Positions 1-12,014 of a stretch of DNA of 64,000 nt are shown piece after piece. The stretch lies in contig NW_019173988.1 of assembly GCF_001642475.1 (NCBI RefSeq), forward strand, positions 124,001 to 188,000. The letters run 5' to 3'. The notes beneath the pieces were generated by a model. That model ran no database searches, was not told the DNA's origin, and worked only from the letters and a program-made list of their open reading frames with translations. Origin of the DNA: Fonsecaea monophora (taxonomy: Eukaryota > Ascomycota > Eurotiomycetes > Chaetothyriales > Herpotrichiellaceae). Position 1 is the stretch's first letter; every line of letters starts with the position of its first letter. The position numbers and the translations under genes were made by a program.

Positions 1-950
1 ATAATCTATCGATCGATCTGTGCAACAAATGACCTTGGCTACGTACGCCTGCCTCCTTGTTCATGACGCCTTGTTCGTGCAAGGGTACCTGGCTGGTAAT
101 TTGAGGAGTTTGCAAAGAGCCAAAGACAAGACTGTGCGCCAGCAAGGGGGACCCATTGAAAAAATGTCCTCCTCCTCTTCTTCTATATCTCTGGAGACCT
201 TGCTCCATCAACGGCACAGCAACTGCGCGCCGCATACGAGGTACCTCTGTTGGTATGGAGGTCTCATACGTATGTATGCATGTAACCATATAGAAGGAAA
301 CGGAAAGGGAAAGCGACAAGGAATAAGGCAAAAGGGATGAGGCCAACAAAACAAAAAGCTATTGATTGGTATGGACAAGTACTTGTGATGCCACAACAAT
401 GAAACGCTTCTGCTCTCGTGCTTGTCAATGACTTTTATTCTTGTCGATCTGTGTTCCAAGCTCTGCGTAGATTTGTATGTCTGGATGTGTGATGTATGAT
501 GTATGGTTTAGGTATAAGATATGGATGTATAGATGTATGGATCTACAGTCCTTCCTTGCTCACTTGCTCACTTGCTCACTTGGGTATTGTAGACACTGCA
601 CGAGGTATACACTGTGCAATTTGGCAATGCACCTCTTAGATACCATGGCTACTTACTACCCACTATGCTATTTGTTATAGTCAAAAGGTACTTACTTTTT
701 TTTTCATTCATCGTCCCTTTTCTCCCCCACTACCCTCAAAACTGCATGCAATCTCATCGACCACCACCTACCCTGGACACACGCAATCATAGTCTCTCCG
801 GTTGTTTGCCTCCGTGTCTCTAAGTACGTTGACAGCCTCCTGCTCGGATCGGAGACACTCGCACACAGATACACACGTACGCTCGCTCAAGTAGAAAACG
901 GCAAAGAAGAAAAGCCCAAAAATGTCGACGTGATTGATTTAATCAATCGT
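1..950. other. Intergenic, no gene seen
   Basis: The frames here are short and lack fungal-like protein composition. The stretch is low in complexity, with TATG-rich and CTTGCTCA-type short repeats (around 480-580). It lies downstream of the minus-strand acyl-CoA dehydrogenase and probably holds its 3' flank. Confidence 0.5.
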
Positions 951-2572
951 TCAGAGTCTCGCCTTGAACTTGGCCGAGCCCAGCTCATTGCGATCCAGAC
1001 CCTTGGACCGGAAAATCTCCTCGGTCTTGGCCTGTTGGCGGGCGATGCGGGCTCGGATCTCTTCTGCGCGCTGCCTGTTCTCGCGGCGTCCGAGTTGGCT
1101 GAGATGGGCTGGGGGAGCAAAGTTAGTATAAAACGAGGAGAAGGAGGAGGGGACAAGGAAAAAAAAAGGGGCGTGTCAGAAAGACGGTGTAAAAAGAGAG
1201 AAAAATATAACAAACTCACCCTCATCTGGGCCGTCGGCGATTCTCAACGTCCTCAAGTGTGCCCACATGTGAGCCAGTGGTGTATCCTGACACACGCCCA
1301 TGGCGCCATGGACCTGGATGGCTCGATCGATGACCTTCAGTGCCATTTGGGGAACCTTGACCTTGGCCTCGGCAATCTCCTTGAGCGCGAACTTGGCGTC
1401 CCTTTGGTCGATCTTGACGGCGGCGTTGAGCACGATCAATCTCGAGGCGTCGATCTCGATCCTTGCTTTGGCGACCCACTCCAACAACACGCCGTGCTCG
1501 CGGAGAGGCTTTCCAAAGGGGATCTTCCTGTCGTCGTTGAGCCGGTTGATCAGCCACTCGAGGGCGCGTTCAGCGGCACCAACGGCTCTCATGGCGTGGT
1601 GAATTCGTCCTGGGCCGAGACGGCCTTGCATGATCTCGTTGCCTCGACCTTCACCCAGAATGAGCGCGTCCAGGGGCACCTTTACGTTGTCGAATGTGAT
1701 GTGGCCGTGGCCGTGAGGAGCGTCATCGTAGCCAAAGACCGACAACATGCGGTGGACTTTGATGCCTGGAGTGTCGGCCGGCACGAGCAACATACTCTGC
1801 CGCTGGTATTTGTCTGGGTTGTTGGGGTCAGATTTGCCCATGACGATGAAGATCTTGCAGCGGTCATCCCCGGCACCTGAAGACCACCACTTGGAGCCGT
1901 TGAGGAGATAATGGTCGCCCCGGCGCTCGATGCGGAGCTTGATGTTGCTGCCATCCGACGAGGCAATATCTGGTTCGGTCATGAGGAAACCAGAGCGGAT
2001 CTCGCCTGCGAGAAGGGGCTTGAGCCACCTCTCCTTCTGGGCCGGAGAACCATAGCGGGCGATGACTTCCATATTGCCAGTGTCGGGAGCGGCGCAGTTG
2101 CATGCCTATTAAGTGCAGGTTCCGTCAGCGAGGGAAGACGTAAGGACGAGATAGAGAGGGATAATAAACACACCTCGCTGGCTGTAATACTCTTGCCCAA
2201 CTGCTCGGCCATGAGCCCGTACTCGACGTTGGTGAACTGAGGGCCGTCCTTGAAATGGTTCTTGGGCAAGAACATGTTCCAGATGCCCAACGCGCGAGCT
2301 TTCGCCTTCAGGTCGTCCATAATCGAGGGGTGGCCGTGCCAGCGGGCATCACCCGAGCCGATCTGTGACGAGTAGACGACATCGGCGGGGATGCATTCTT
2401 CGTCGACGAATTTCTCGACCTGTGGAGGAGGAGGGGGTGGTGGTTAGACAATTGGTTCCGTATAAACACCAGGCAAAGAAAGAAGGGCAGACAATACCAG
2501 GTCCAACAGCTTCTTCGCCCTCTCCGACACAAACGGAGCGACAACGGGTGGGATGTTCTCTGAGGCGGGCAT
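951..2572 (-). CDS. Acyl-CoA dehydrogenase family protein (ACAD10/11 type)
   Basis: FAD-dependent acyl-CoA dehydrogenase of the ACAD10/11-like group, expected to oxidise acyl-CoA thioesters in mitochondria or peroxisomes. Four exons on the minus strand join in frame: 2498-2572, 2174-2419, 1220-2105 and 951-1108, with GT-AG introns, giving 454 residues. Visible family features are the mid-domain FAD/substrate segment (GFLMTEPDIASSDGSNI, then LNGSKWWSSGA), the GRLGPGRIHHAMRAVGAAERAL helix split over the active-site region, and the C-terminal VHGAMGV...LAHMWAHLRTLRIADGPDE stretch. The length fits a stand-alone dehydrogenase without the aminoglycoside-phosphotransferase domain that ACAD10/11 carry in animals. 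The ATG at 2572 opens the conserved N-terminus. The last exon encodes a basic, Arg/Glu-rich tail. The exact acyl substrate cannot be read from sequence. Confidence 0.93.
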
Positions 2573-3928
2573 CTTGGATGGGGGAATTCGGAGTGTGTAT
2601 ATATCCTCGTTATTGTGCACTGGCGAAAAGTAGTAGAGCTGGTGATGGAGGATTAGGATGAGAAAACCCAAGGATGGACGGGGGAGGAAGTTCGACAAAA
2701 TATGTACTCAATAACCGCCAGAATTGCCAGACCCTCGGCTCTTTAACAAACGGGAAATCGTACCAAGTTCAATGGGAACAAGGTGGAGGGCGCAGTTTTG
2801 TAGCTGTTTGTTTCGGCTGTAAGTCTGAATCTGGGGAAGTGGGAGTTGGAGACGGCGATTTTGCCTCGGCCATACAATCACTTGGTCCCGACTCAATTCC
2901 ACCGGATGATGTCCCTGGGGAAAGGGGCCTTGGGGGCGCCTGGGGAAGCCCAGGGAAAGCTTAGGGGAGCCTAAAGTGCCCTACGGGTGCCCGCACCGGC
3001 GATTTGTCTACTTGGTTACGGTAGATTTCCATTTCCGGACGAGAGAGACGTCGCGGGCCCGGGGCTACTTATGCCCGATCCGAGTAAACTGTCTCAACCA
3101 CGCAGTTCTCGGTATACCGAACCTTACTCTTGACACTCTTGTACCGAGTACTCGGTATCCTACACAAGTACACAAAAGCACAGATCATCTGGTGAGAGGG
3201 TTGAAATTCTCCATTCTTGAAAGACTCTTGTCAGTCACTGCCTGTCCAGGCCAAAAGTATCAATCTAGCTACTTCTCCCACGACAAGCTGCCTCCCAGCT
3301 CACATCAACACCAGCCACTCAGCTCCGTCTCTTTCAAGCCAGCAACAAAAAAGAAAAAAAAGTAACTCCACGCAGAGTCCCAGGAGAATTGATGCAATTC
3401 GAAGAGCACACACTCGCCCTGTCTCAACCACTTCAAATGGCCTGCCTTCAAACCTGACTGGTGAACCGTTTCCCTTGCCGCCCACAGCAAACACCACACC
3501 CACACCGAGCTTTTCTTTCCATATCCTGTAAACGTGGTCCTTGTCGGACCGCCGTGGTCAAAAGCCCACGGTAAAATAAACATCTCAAAAGAAAAACATA
3601 CTCAAAGCCGCTGCTGTTGCCCATGCCTTGGTCCGGGTATTTTGGATTTCTGATTGCTGTTGGTACACTCCGTGACACCTCGTCAATAAACAAGCCCATG
3701 TTTGCAAAGTCATCAGTGTCAAGGTTCCAATCAAGACGAGAACGAGGGTGTTGCGAGTATTTTTTTGGTCTCTCTCCTTTTCTCAGACGCATGGCAATGT
3801 GGTCTTCCACCTGACCCTCCAAACAAAAAACGCAAGATTTGATCCCCCCCCTTCCGGCAGGGATTTTATCTCGCCCCGGTTCACACAAAAAGTTCGAATA
3901 AGCTGACAAGAAGGTGTTGCTCAAAGAA
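2573..3928. other. Intergenic, no gene seen
   Basis: This spans the promoter of the acyl-CoA dehydrogenase and the 3' flank of the kinase gene, both on the minus strand. Short frames in both directions overlap each other and show no family motif. Confidence 0.5.
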
Positions 3929-5815
3929 TTACAAATGGAAGTTGTGCCAACCTCCAACCCACTCAAGCTCATCCTCATCGGCTGAGGATGAATCCGTCAC
4001 CCGTTGTTGCCGCCAATCTTGATTCAGGTACGCCGGACGTGCCTTTTGTCGGCTGTCACGGCGATGCCATGTATGTTGATGTTGGTGGCTCTCGTGTCCC
4101 AATACAGTCGTAGGTTTCCGGCGTGTTCCAGTCGTCATAGATCGTTTCTTGAAAGTCCAAGTTTGCGGATCCGACTCTGTGTGGTAGTTCCGCCTCTTGT
4201 CGCCCAGCGCCGCCCACTTGTCCACAGGAACCTGTTTGGGCGAATGTCGAGGAGTCCGTCCACGCCAGCCAAAGGGGTCATTCTCGTTCGCCCCGTGGCT
4301 CGCCTTGATCGGCGACACGGGCTTCGGCGTGCGGCTGCGACGCGCGTTGCTAGAGGACCGACTCTTGGACTCGGTGAGCACTCCTGGAGGTACCGGAAGA
4401 CGCTTCTGGCTATCCTGACTCCAGCTTCGTGAATTCTGTTCACGTCGCAACTTCAGCTCCGCCTCCCGTTCCGACTCCTCCTCATCTTCTTCGAACATAT
4501 CACTCCAGCTCTTGGCCACGTCATCCTGTTTCTTGCCAAACACGGACGACATGGTGGGAATGGGCCTGGAAGCGCGAGATGGTAACGAGTTTGGGATGGG
4601 GACAGGGTCTGGCTTAGGCGGGTTGCGGGCAGCAGACCGTCTGAGCGTCATGGATTTGAACGATCCATAAGCAGAATCGAAGATGGATGTCAGAGAAGGT
4701 GTAGTACCATGGCCCGAGTACCAGGACTCGCCCAGCTTGAGGCTCTTGTCCGAGTCGAAGAGATCCTCCTCGTAGAGGTCGGGAATGGAGTCCAATTGCT
4801 GTTTCAGAGGACTGGCGTGCAATGCCTTGGCCCAGGGGAAGGAGTCGCCATCCATCTGCGGGCTTTGAATTGACGGGGTCCGCAGAGGCTCGCGGTTGGC
4901 ACTGGCTTGCACAACGTCCCGTTCCTCAGAACAGAAAAAGTCGTCAAATGATTCGTCCTCGGTGGTGAAGGCTATGGCGCGAAGCACAGCTTGCTTGACA
5001 AGCCCCAGGTCCCGTTTGGAAGGGTCTAAAGCCATGGCCACGGACAGGATCTCAAAGGTATCCTGCGACATGCTGGGAAAGATGTCGAACAATGATTGAC
5101 GGTCTCGACGATAGTCGGCAAAGAGGACGTCCGATTCCGTGGGTGTAACAAAGGGATTCCTGGCAAAGAGGACATTGAGCAAGCAGATACCGATGGACCA
5201 GATATCTGCCTTTGCCGGGGAATAGCCTGTACCAGCGGGATCATACTGTTCTGGAGCCATGTATCGGTCGCTTCCAACGCAGGATTCGTAAGACCAGAGG
5301 CTCCTAGTGGCTAGGCCAAAGTCCCCGAGCTTGACGGAACCATCTTGGGTCAAGAAGATGTTTTCAGGCTTGATGTCTCGATGGTAAAGGCCGTTGGCGT
5401 GCATGTGTTGCACCGCACTGATCAGCTGCAGCATGAAACGGCGGACGTGCTCTGTCTGCATGGGACCACGATTGAGACGGATTGCCTCATATAGGTCACC
5501 TTGAGAACAGTATTCCAGTACCAGGTAGGTGTGAGCGTCGGTCTCAAAATGATGAACAAGGTTCACTAGGTGGTCGTGGTGCTTCAGAATTGCATGGCAG
5601 GCAAGCTCTTCTGTACCTTCATCCGGGGTCGTTACCTGTGCGGACTTGTTGGCCACGGAAGGCTTGGTCAAACATTTGATGGCCACGTTCTGTCGGGTCA
5701 AGGTATCTTCGGCGAGGAAGACCATGCCGAAGGAACCATGATTGAGAGGAGCAATGGTTCTGAAACGACCGTCTAGAAGTTGGCCCTTGTGGAACTCATC
5801 CTTCATGCACTCCAT
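3929..5815 (-). CDS. Serine/threonine protein kinase, Ran1/Ksp1 family
   Basis: A 628-residue kinase in a single exon. The catalytic domain fills about residues 15-285: glycine loop NHGSFGMVF (25-33), ATP-anchoring Lys47 in VAIKC, catalytic loop HRDIKPEN (145-152), DFG (165-167) and GSDRYMAPEQYD (181-192). That last motif is typical of fungal Ran1/Pat1, Ksp1, Sks1 and Vhs1 kinases. Residues from about 300 on are Ser/Arg-rich and probably disordered, with many possible phosphosites. The protein ends in a short aromatic motif (LEWVGGWHNFHL). In yeasts, members of this family act in nutrient (TOR/PKA) signalling, meiosis and filamentous growth; the same role here is inference. The ATG at 5815 places the kinase domain at the very N-terminus, as in relatives. 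The upstream region is unusually long and gene-free, so a long leader is possible. Confidence 0.92.
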   Translation of the reverse strand: MECMKDEFHKGQLLDGRFRTIAPLNHGSFGMVFLAEDTLTRQNVAIKCLTKPSVANKSAQVTTPDEGTEELACHAILKHHDHLVNLVHHFETDAHTYLVLEYCSQGDLYEAIRLNRGPMQTEHVRRFMLQLISAVQHMHANGLYHRDIKPENIFLTQDGSVKLGDFGLATRSLWSYESCVGSDRYMAPEQYDPAGTGYSPAKADIWSIGICLLNVLFARNPFVTPTESDVLFADYRRDRQSLFDIFPSMSQDTFEILSVAMALDPSKRDLGLVKQAVLRAIAFTTEDESFDDFFCSEERDVVQASANREPLRTPSIQSPQMDGDSFPWAKALHASPLKQQLDSIPDLYEEDLFDSDKSLKLGESWYSGHGTTPSLTSIFDSAYGSFKSMTLRRSAARNPPKPDPVPIPNSLPSRASRPIPTMSSVFGKKQDDVAKSWSDMFEEDEEESEREAELKLRREQNSRSWSQDSQKRLPVPPGVLTESKSRSSSNARRSRTPKPVSPIKASHGANENDPFGWRGRTPRHSPKQVPVDKWAALGDKRRNYHTESDPQTWTFKKRSMTTGTRRKPTTVLGHESHQHQHTWHRRDSRQKARPAYLNQDWRQQRVTDSSSADEDELEWVGGWHNFHL

Positions 5816-8453
5816 CTTTGTAGTTGGTTGGCTAAGCGTGGTGTGAGCCGATAACTCTCTGATGTTTCGGGCAGCAGTCTAATCCTTTAGACGCAAGTGA
5901 CAAGAACTTTTGTTGTCTGAACAGTGACGAGTAATATGATCCAGGAGGGCTTTGTACAACAGTATAGACAGGAATGGGATTGCAATGCAGACGCAAGTGT
6001 GTAGGAGCAGATACGCTCAGGAGGAAACGTCGTCGAGTATAGGAACTGGAACCCGGACACCAAACATAGATCCGCCTTGTAGCTTCAATTCTTCAACCTC
6101 CTCACTTATCATGTGTAGAAAACGCCCAGTCGATAAGGACACCGCGGAACTCCTTGTTGTTCGTGTAAGGTCAGAGGCTCATAGAGGTGATATAGGTCGT
6201 AACGTAAAACAAAAGGAAAAGGCTGATCGCTGACGCAGAGCCTGCCGGGCTCGTTGTGCAGTCGAACGAGCAGATGCGTAAAGAGCGTCAAGTTATTGTG
6301 TCATGGTCGAATGGATTGTGGGACTGGTTCCGGCAGAAGAGCCAAAAGATTGCGAGTGAAAGAGCAAGAGTTGAGGATAGTCGAAAGAGATAGTAGAGAT
6401 TCGAGAGAGTGGAAGAGTTGGCCAGTCGATGGTGTAGCTAATCCAAGGCTGTTGAGGGTACCGCTTGGTCACAGCTTCGTCGAGCTCAGAGGATGTCTTA
6501 TCGACAGGCAGCCACCAGATTTGTCGCCACGAACGATGCTGGTGAACGGACAAGAAGATGATGAGAGAGTGAACTCGGCTTGTGCAGTCTTGACTCAAAG
6601 CAGATGCCGTCACCCCTTTGTCCCGAAGTTTATTGTGCTGTTGTGGGCTGAGCGTGACTTGACCCAACTTTGATGGCCCAGGTGACACCCACAACAATGA
6701 TTCACCAACTAAGCCGAATCCGAAAGGCAGGTGAGACTCGACAGATCCAACGCTCAAATGGTCCTCAATATCCCACGCAGATCGAGGAAGAGCTCAATGG
6801 TATAACAGGATTATAGAGGTACAGTTGGGATGGGTGAGTTCGACCTCAGTTGTCCGGTGTGGTGGGGGTTCGAGGACCAGCGGGGGTGAGAGGTCGCTGG
6901 GCGACAACGAGGAATGCTGGGGAGCAGAAGGAACGTCGTCGAGACGGGAGAGTGAGAAGGAGAGACACGGCCAGGTGCTAAATTGTGTATGTGAGAGGGA
7001 GAGTAGAACGAACACTCGTGAGGGCTTTTGATTTCACATTGCAGGGTGGTCGATCTGGAGGTCGAGTGGTAGGGGCAAAGGTAAACAGTGAGACGAAGAT
7101 GGCTGAGTTATGGTTATGAAGCAGAAGAGGTGCAGGTGGTCGAGTTGGCGGTGACGGGTGGCTCTGACAGCTTGGCCGTGTCTGGTCCCTGGGAATGGTG
7201 CATTCTGGGGCCAACCGAGCAGTGGGCACACCACTCTGAGGGACCGCCCTCGCAGCCTAACCTTGAACAGAGGGCTACGGCCTACAAGCTACGGGCAACG
7301 GCGAGGAAGCTGCCCTCTCATGGACCTGCCCCAACAAATGACGCTGGTCTTGTTACCCACTGGGCGAGCGAAGTCAATGGAATCGGCCGGCAACTACAAG
7401 GCCAGTCATGAACAAATCAGATCCGAAGGAGTGGAGCCACTGCCACGGTGCCTGCGCCTGCGAGAGTGGCCCACGGTTGGAAGGCAGCTGCATAAGCTAA
7501 TCCACTTAGACCCTAGCGCCCTCTACACAAGCAGCACGTCGCAATTTCCTACTAGCGCGTGACCCATTTTTCTTCTGGCCCTCGCTGGCTTCGTCTGTGT
7601 GTCCTCGTGCTCATCTCTACGCCTGAAGGTTTCGATGGCTCGACGAAGCAATGCCGCCACCCACTTCGCTCTCTCTTTTTTTGTCTCACACGCGCTCAAA
7701 GTCAGTCTCAGACAAGACAATCCCTCCCTCATACCCTCCCACGCCTCCAAGCCATTCAGATTCCAGACCCATTGGCAGCTTGTTCAGATCAGGTGCATGC
7801 CAGACAAAGGCTCTCCTTTTGAGCCACCCTCCCCCAGGTGCCTTTCTCTCTACCCGCTTTCGGCTCGTCGCTTTGTCTCCCTCCAACCAATAGTCACGCC
7901 ACAGCCATCAATGAGCCTTGACCAGAAAATGACGCCGCCGCCTGGCAGCGAACACGTAACCACGATAGTGGATGATAACCACAAGGACAAGAGGCAAAAA
8001 GAGGACACCTTGCAATGAACAATTACTGAATGCCTCAATTACGAATCTCGCTTGTAGAGGGGAGCACGAACTCCCGAAGGCTTCCCATCCCCTTTGTCAT
8101 TAAAAATGCATTTTGCCTTCATAACTCGATACTGGTGACACCCGTTCTGGATGCCATATCCGGGTACATGCTTGTTCAACACGTCTACCGAGTCCCGTGG
8201 CTATCTCCTTTGTGATAGGGCCATTCAACAGCTACCTCACGCAACTCGTCCTAATCGGCCCTTCGGGATTTCAGGAGTCCCTCCTTCGTACCAGTATTGA
8301 TATCAAGAGATGACAAGTTCAAGGACAGCTGATCACTAGCCCTGGACATATAGGTGGAAGGGGATGAAAATCTCTCATGTGGCCCTGATGATTGATTGTT
8401 GCTCAATCACCACCATGCTCTCCTGGCTGAGTCAACCTTACGAGTGCAACAGG

Positions 8454-9201
8454 TCATTCAAACGCGTCGTACAATCTTACCCCGCAAAAACTTGAGAGTC
8501 CTGGGCTTTGGGATGGGTTCATCGTCGCCCATGAGCTCGAATTCTGATTCCACAAGCTTCTGGAGACAACCAAGATGCTATTCTGCAGCTTGTCACCACT
8601 GTACACGTAGCCATTCTCCGTCATGTCTGATAATTCTTCAAGGACAAAGGAAGGCGGAGCCAAAGGAGGTTCCTCGTATTCCGTACCATTCTTCGCAGCC
8701 ACAACTCGACGAGCTGAGGTCATGTGATTGCAACCATTCGCATCGCAAAGGCTCATCCAGTCGGCCCCAAGGAAGAAAGGTTGTTCTCGTGTGCTTCGAT
8801 CAGTTTCCAAGGGTTTCCAAGCATTCAAGTTCTGGGCGCTCAATCCCAGCATATCCGGTCCCGAAATCCAAGTACGAGCTGTCAAAAACCTGGCAACGGC
8901 AATGGCGTGTTTATCTGATCGGCAGTCTTGCTCCAGGCGACATTAGCTTACGAAAACCTAGATCCAATGGAGTTCCAGGGACACCAAGGGGGATGACCAC
9001 GTGAAATGATAAGCAATTATTGGCAGATGCTGGGTTTTGAGACCTGGGAGGATCATCTCGGATAATCTCAAGGTCATTGAAACAAGTGCCACCGAGGGTT
9101 TCGCGTTGCTGATGTTTCGGCCAGGGATCGTTCTGGTATCCCAGGGCATCCACAAGGTCAAAGACCCATTTCTCGACGAACCAGAGAGTCTTCAGCGTCA
9201 A
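8454..9201 (-). pseudogene. Possible eroded gene, family unknown
   Basis: Two minus-strand frames follow one another with natural amino-acid composition: 8911-9201, containing VEKWVFDLVDALGYQND and VIPLGVPGTPLDLGF, and 8454-8885, containing TARTWISGPDMLGLS and PSFVLEELSDMTENG. They lie in different frames, neither opens with ATG, and I found no clean splice pair joining them. Further fragments of similar character occur upstream to about 10.4 kb. This suggests a decayed or mis-sequenced gene, but I recognise no family. Chance open frames remain possible. Confidence 0.22.
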
Positions 9202-11560
9202 AAGCAGCGTCGATGGAACGACGTGCTGTAAATTACACAGACAAGCAATCTGCGATATCTTGGATCGGTGACGGACAAAAGACAGACCACACTGCTATTC
9301 GATGCCGGCCGTTTTGCCCAAAAGTCGGTGAAAAGGCAGTGCAATTTCAATCCCTTTCAATGGGCTCTTTTAGTGGCTCTCTGAAGCTGTTACAGTCCTT
9401 TTCTTGGGAGCAGTCTAATGCAGCCAGCGGGCTCTTGAGGTGCAGAAGCCTGCATAAGCTCGGCAGGAGGCTTTCTCCATCCATCCTCCGCTTCGATTTT
9501 GGGCTGTGCGACTTGCCGATGAAGGGCTCCAGGCCCTGTTTGGATGCTGGCGCCCTCGGACAAGAGGCCAGACCTCATTGGCGCCAGCGGAGAAAAAGCT
9601 CTCGCCACCCACTGGCAACGGAACACGAACATCCAGTCATCGACATTGTCTGCAATATTGCCATGGCTGTTGCCAATACTACCTACCGGGATGTTTTTGT
9701 CGTCGCCCTGCACTAGGTACTCGTCGCTGAGGCTAACCGCCGATGCTATGAAACCCTCGATTATTGGTCTGTCAGACTATTGAATGCTCTACCTACATTG
9801 CCCAGCGTCGGGCCGAGCAATACTTTGCAATTCTAGATACCGATACCCCGCTCGACAGCGTCACTCCACACGGGCGTCGATCTGGACCTGAAATCTCTGG
9901 CTATGAGGTGCGCATTGAAAGGCAGCTCCACCGAGGACAGCGTCTGCTCTAACAGCCATCGTGTCTACCGTGGCACCTCAAGAAGAATTGGGCTACACAA
10001 GACTTCGTCCAAAGTAATGATTGACACGTTTTCGATGAGGTTGCCCCCCGTTGTGTTGGGACGAGCAGCGTCTCGAATTCTCCGACTGTCGACTGCCAGA
10101 TGCGTCGAGATTGCCACGGGGTTTGGCCTCTGAATCTTCTCCCTAGGAGTACTTCTCACCCACTTCTTATCCGAAATTGAATCCTCTTTCAACACCAAAA
10201 TATGGCTCTATATTATGGTTGTTCCATACAATCAAACCACGTTGGCCACCACGACCGAGCAAGGCAAGCCTTTGGCATTTTTTCAATGTTTTTGAACTAC
10301 CACAACAATTTCTTGTCTTGTGTGGTTCCACGCCTTCGGTTTTCCTTTCGCATGCATGCCACCGCATTGCATTGACAGTCGCCACGGTGCAGACGGCCCA
10401 ACCCAAGGAACACTTCCATTCAGATCATTCTCCAGTAGGTTTTCGAGATCTTCAACAACCCTTAGTCCAGATGGTGGGAGCTTTAGTCTGGTGAGGCTTT
10501 AAGCGAACCCACCGGGCGGCTGTTCCCATACACCACCCGGGATCTAGCGCATTCCGGTCGAAGATGGCGGTATATACACCGCCATGTTGGAATTTTTCTT
10601 ACCTTGAACACGCGCTGGTTATCCCTTCCTCATTGCCGAAACTCGGAAAAGTTGGCGCTGGTGTTGCAGTGTGCATGAACGATATGAAGGTGGCTGGAAG
10701 ATGCAGATCTCGATTGCCTATGAGTGGCTACGCTAATTAGACGAGGACAGTGACCGCAATCACACATTGCAAAATTTTTCAATGGCAGAAAAAAGAAAGA
10801 AAAAAATTCCTTCTCAAATTGTCTGCACATGTCGCAACGCGAGGACGTGGTGTTGATCTTTTACCTGTCTGGTCCATCATGATATTTCCGATACTCCGTT
10901 CCCAATCCTACGAGTGACAAAGTGTTATATCCTCGCGCAATGGAGTCTCAAGTCGGTGAACTGCACTATTTGCGGCGACATAGGTACATTCCTCCCCTTG
11001 CATCTCATTTCGACCCACGGATGCGACAGTATGTGGCTCGAATGTCGCGCCGCTTCGATCCTATCTTTAATTCACATGCCTAGGAGGACCAGGGAGGAGT
11101 TTGTACAGACGGATCGACAATTGAACCAGTGATTTGACCGCCTAAGGATAGGTAGGTCCGTGTCCCAGGAATTTCGGCTTTTGTGTCCTCATCATCCTTG
11201 GTCTGCGAAAGGGGCCAACTCCGATTCAGTCTGCTTGAGCCAACTACTATACTCGGTCACGAAGCCCACGATGGAGGGCAGTCGGTCTTACACGGCGGCC
11301 TTCATTGTGGTGCAGTCAAGCTCTGTCTGGGTACCCAAGGGAGGGTCTCGCCGTTGCTACCTATATGGTAATTATGTTGGTCCTCATAGACGTTCGTTTA
11401 TATCATAGTATAACATATAAAATGGGATATATGGTATATGGTACATGGTATGCGTAGTATGGATATGGTACAATTGCACATGTGCTCTACTAGATACATA
11501 GCTACATATATACTGTGTACAAAGACCTCCTGCCTGCCGCGCGAGGTCTCTTAGCCCACT

Positions 11561-11591
11561 CTATCTATCTATCAATCAATCAATCAATCAG
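11561..11591. repeat. CTAT/CAAT tetranucleotide microsatellite
   Basis: Tandem CTAT units run directly into tandem CAAT units over about 31 bases. It lies in intergenic DNA about 420 bases downstream of the minus-strand PGS1 gene. Confidence 0.9.
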
Positions 11592-12014
11592 CCCTGGACT
11601 CCCTTCTATCCAGAATGCTTCTTTCCATCGTCTGTCTGCCTTTTCTGTGCAGAAGGGAACGAGAATATTATACAGGGGGCAGTTAACCCGGCCCCGTCTT
11701 GCGAAAGGCCTCCCGTGTCCACAGGTCGAGGCGAAGAGCTAAGTATCCTCAGCTTCGCCAGAGAAAAGTGTCGAAGCGAGAAGAAGAGAGTTGTGGTGCT
11801 CGTCGGCTTGTCGTCCTACCAACCAGAGGCATTGACAAGCACCGGTCCCGTGTGGCTGGCGTGGTTGGCATCGCTGAGGACGGTTGGTTCCTGTTTGTCT
11901 GGGCTGTCAGGCATTTCTTGGGCCTTTTAGCGGCACTGGATAGCTGTTCGCAGGCGATGACAACTCTGCGCTTGTTTCCTGGTTTCAGCCAGCTCTCCTC
12001 AGCAGCGGTACCGC

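Larger units (their letters stand above)
5816..12014. other. Long gene-poor region
   Basis: About 6.2 kb without a convincing intact gene. 5.8-7.8 kb could be leader/promoter of the minus-strand kinase; on the plus strand 7.55-7.9 kb is strongly pyrimidine-rich. 8.4-10.4 kb shows broken minus-strand frames with protein-like composition (see the separate entry). 10.5-11.7 kb is AT-richer, with TATGGTATATGG-like runs near 11.4 kb. I saw no tRNA or 5S rRNA signature and no terminal repeats. Confidence 0.45.

Noticed and set aside
930..1880. 316-codon plus-strand open frame
   Set aside because: It lies antisense to the well-supported acyl-CoA dehydrogenase exon, has no start context or motif, and reflects the GC-rich third positions of the real gene.
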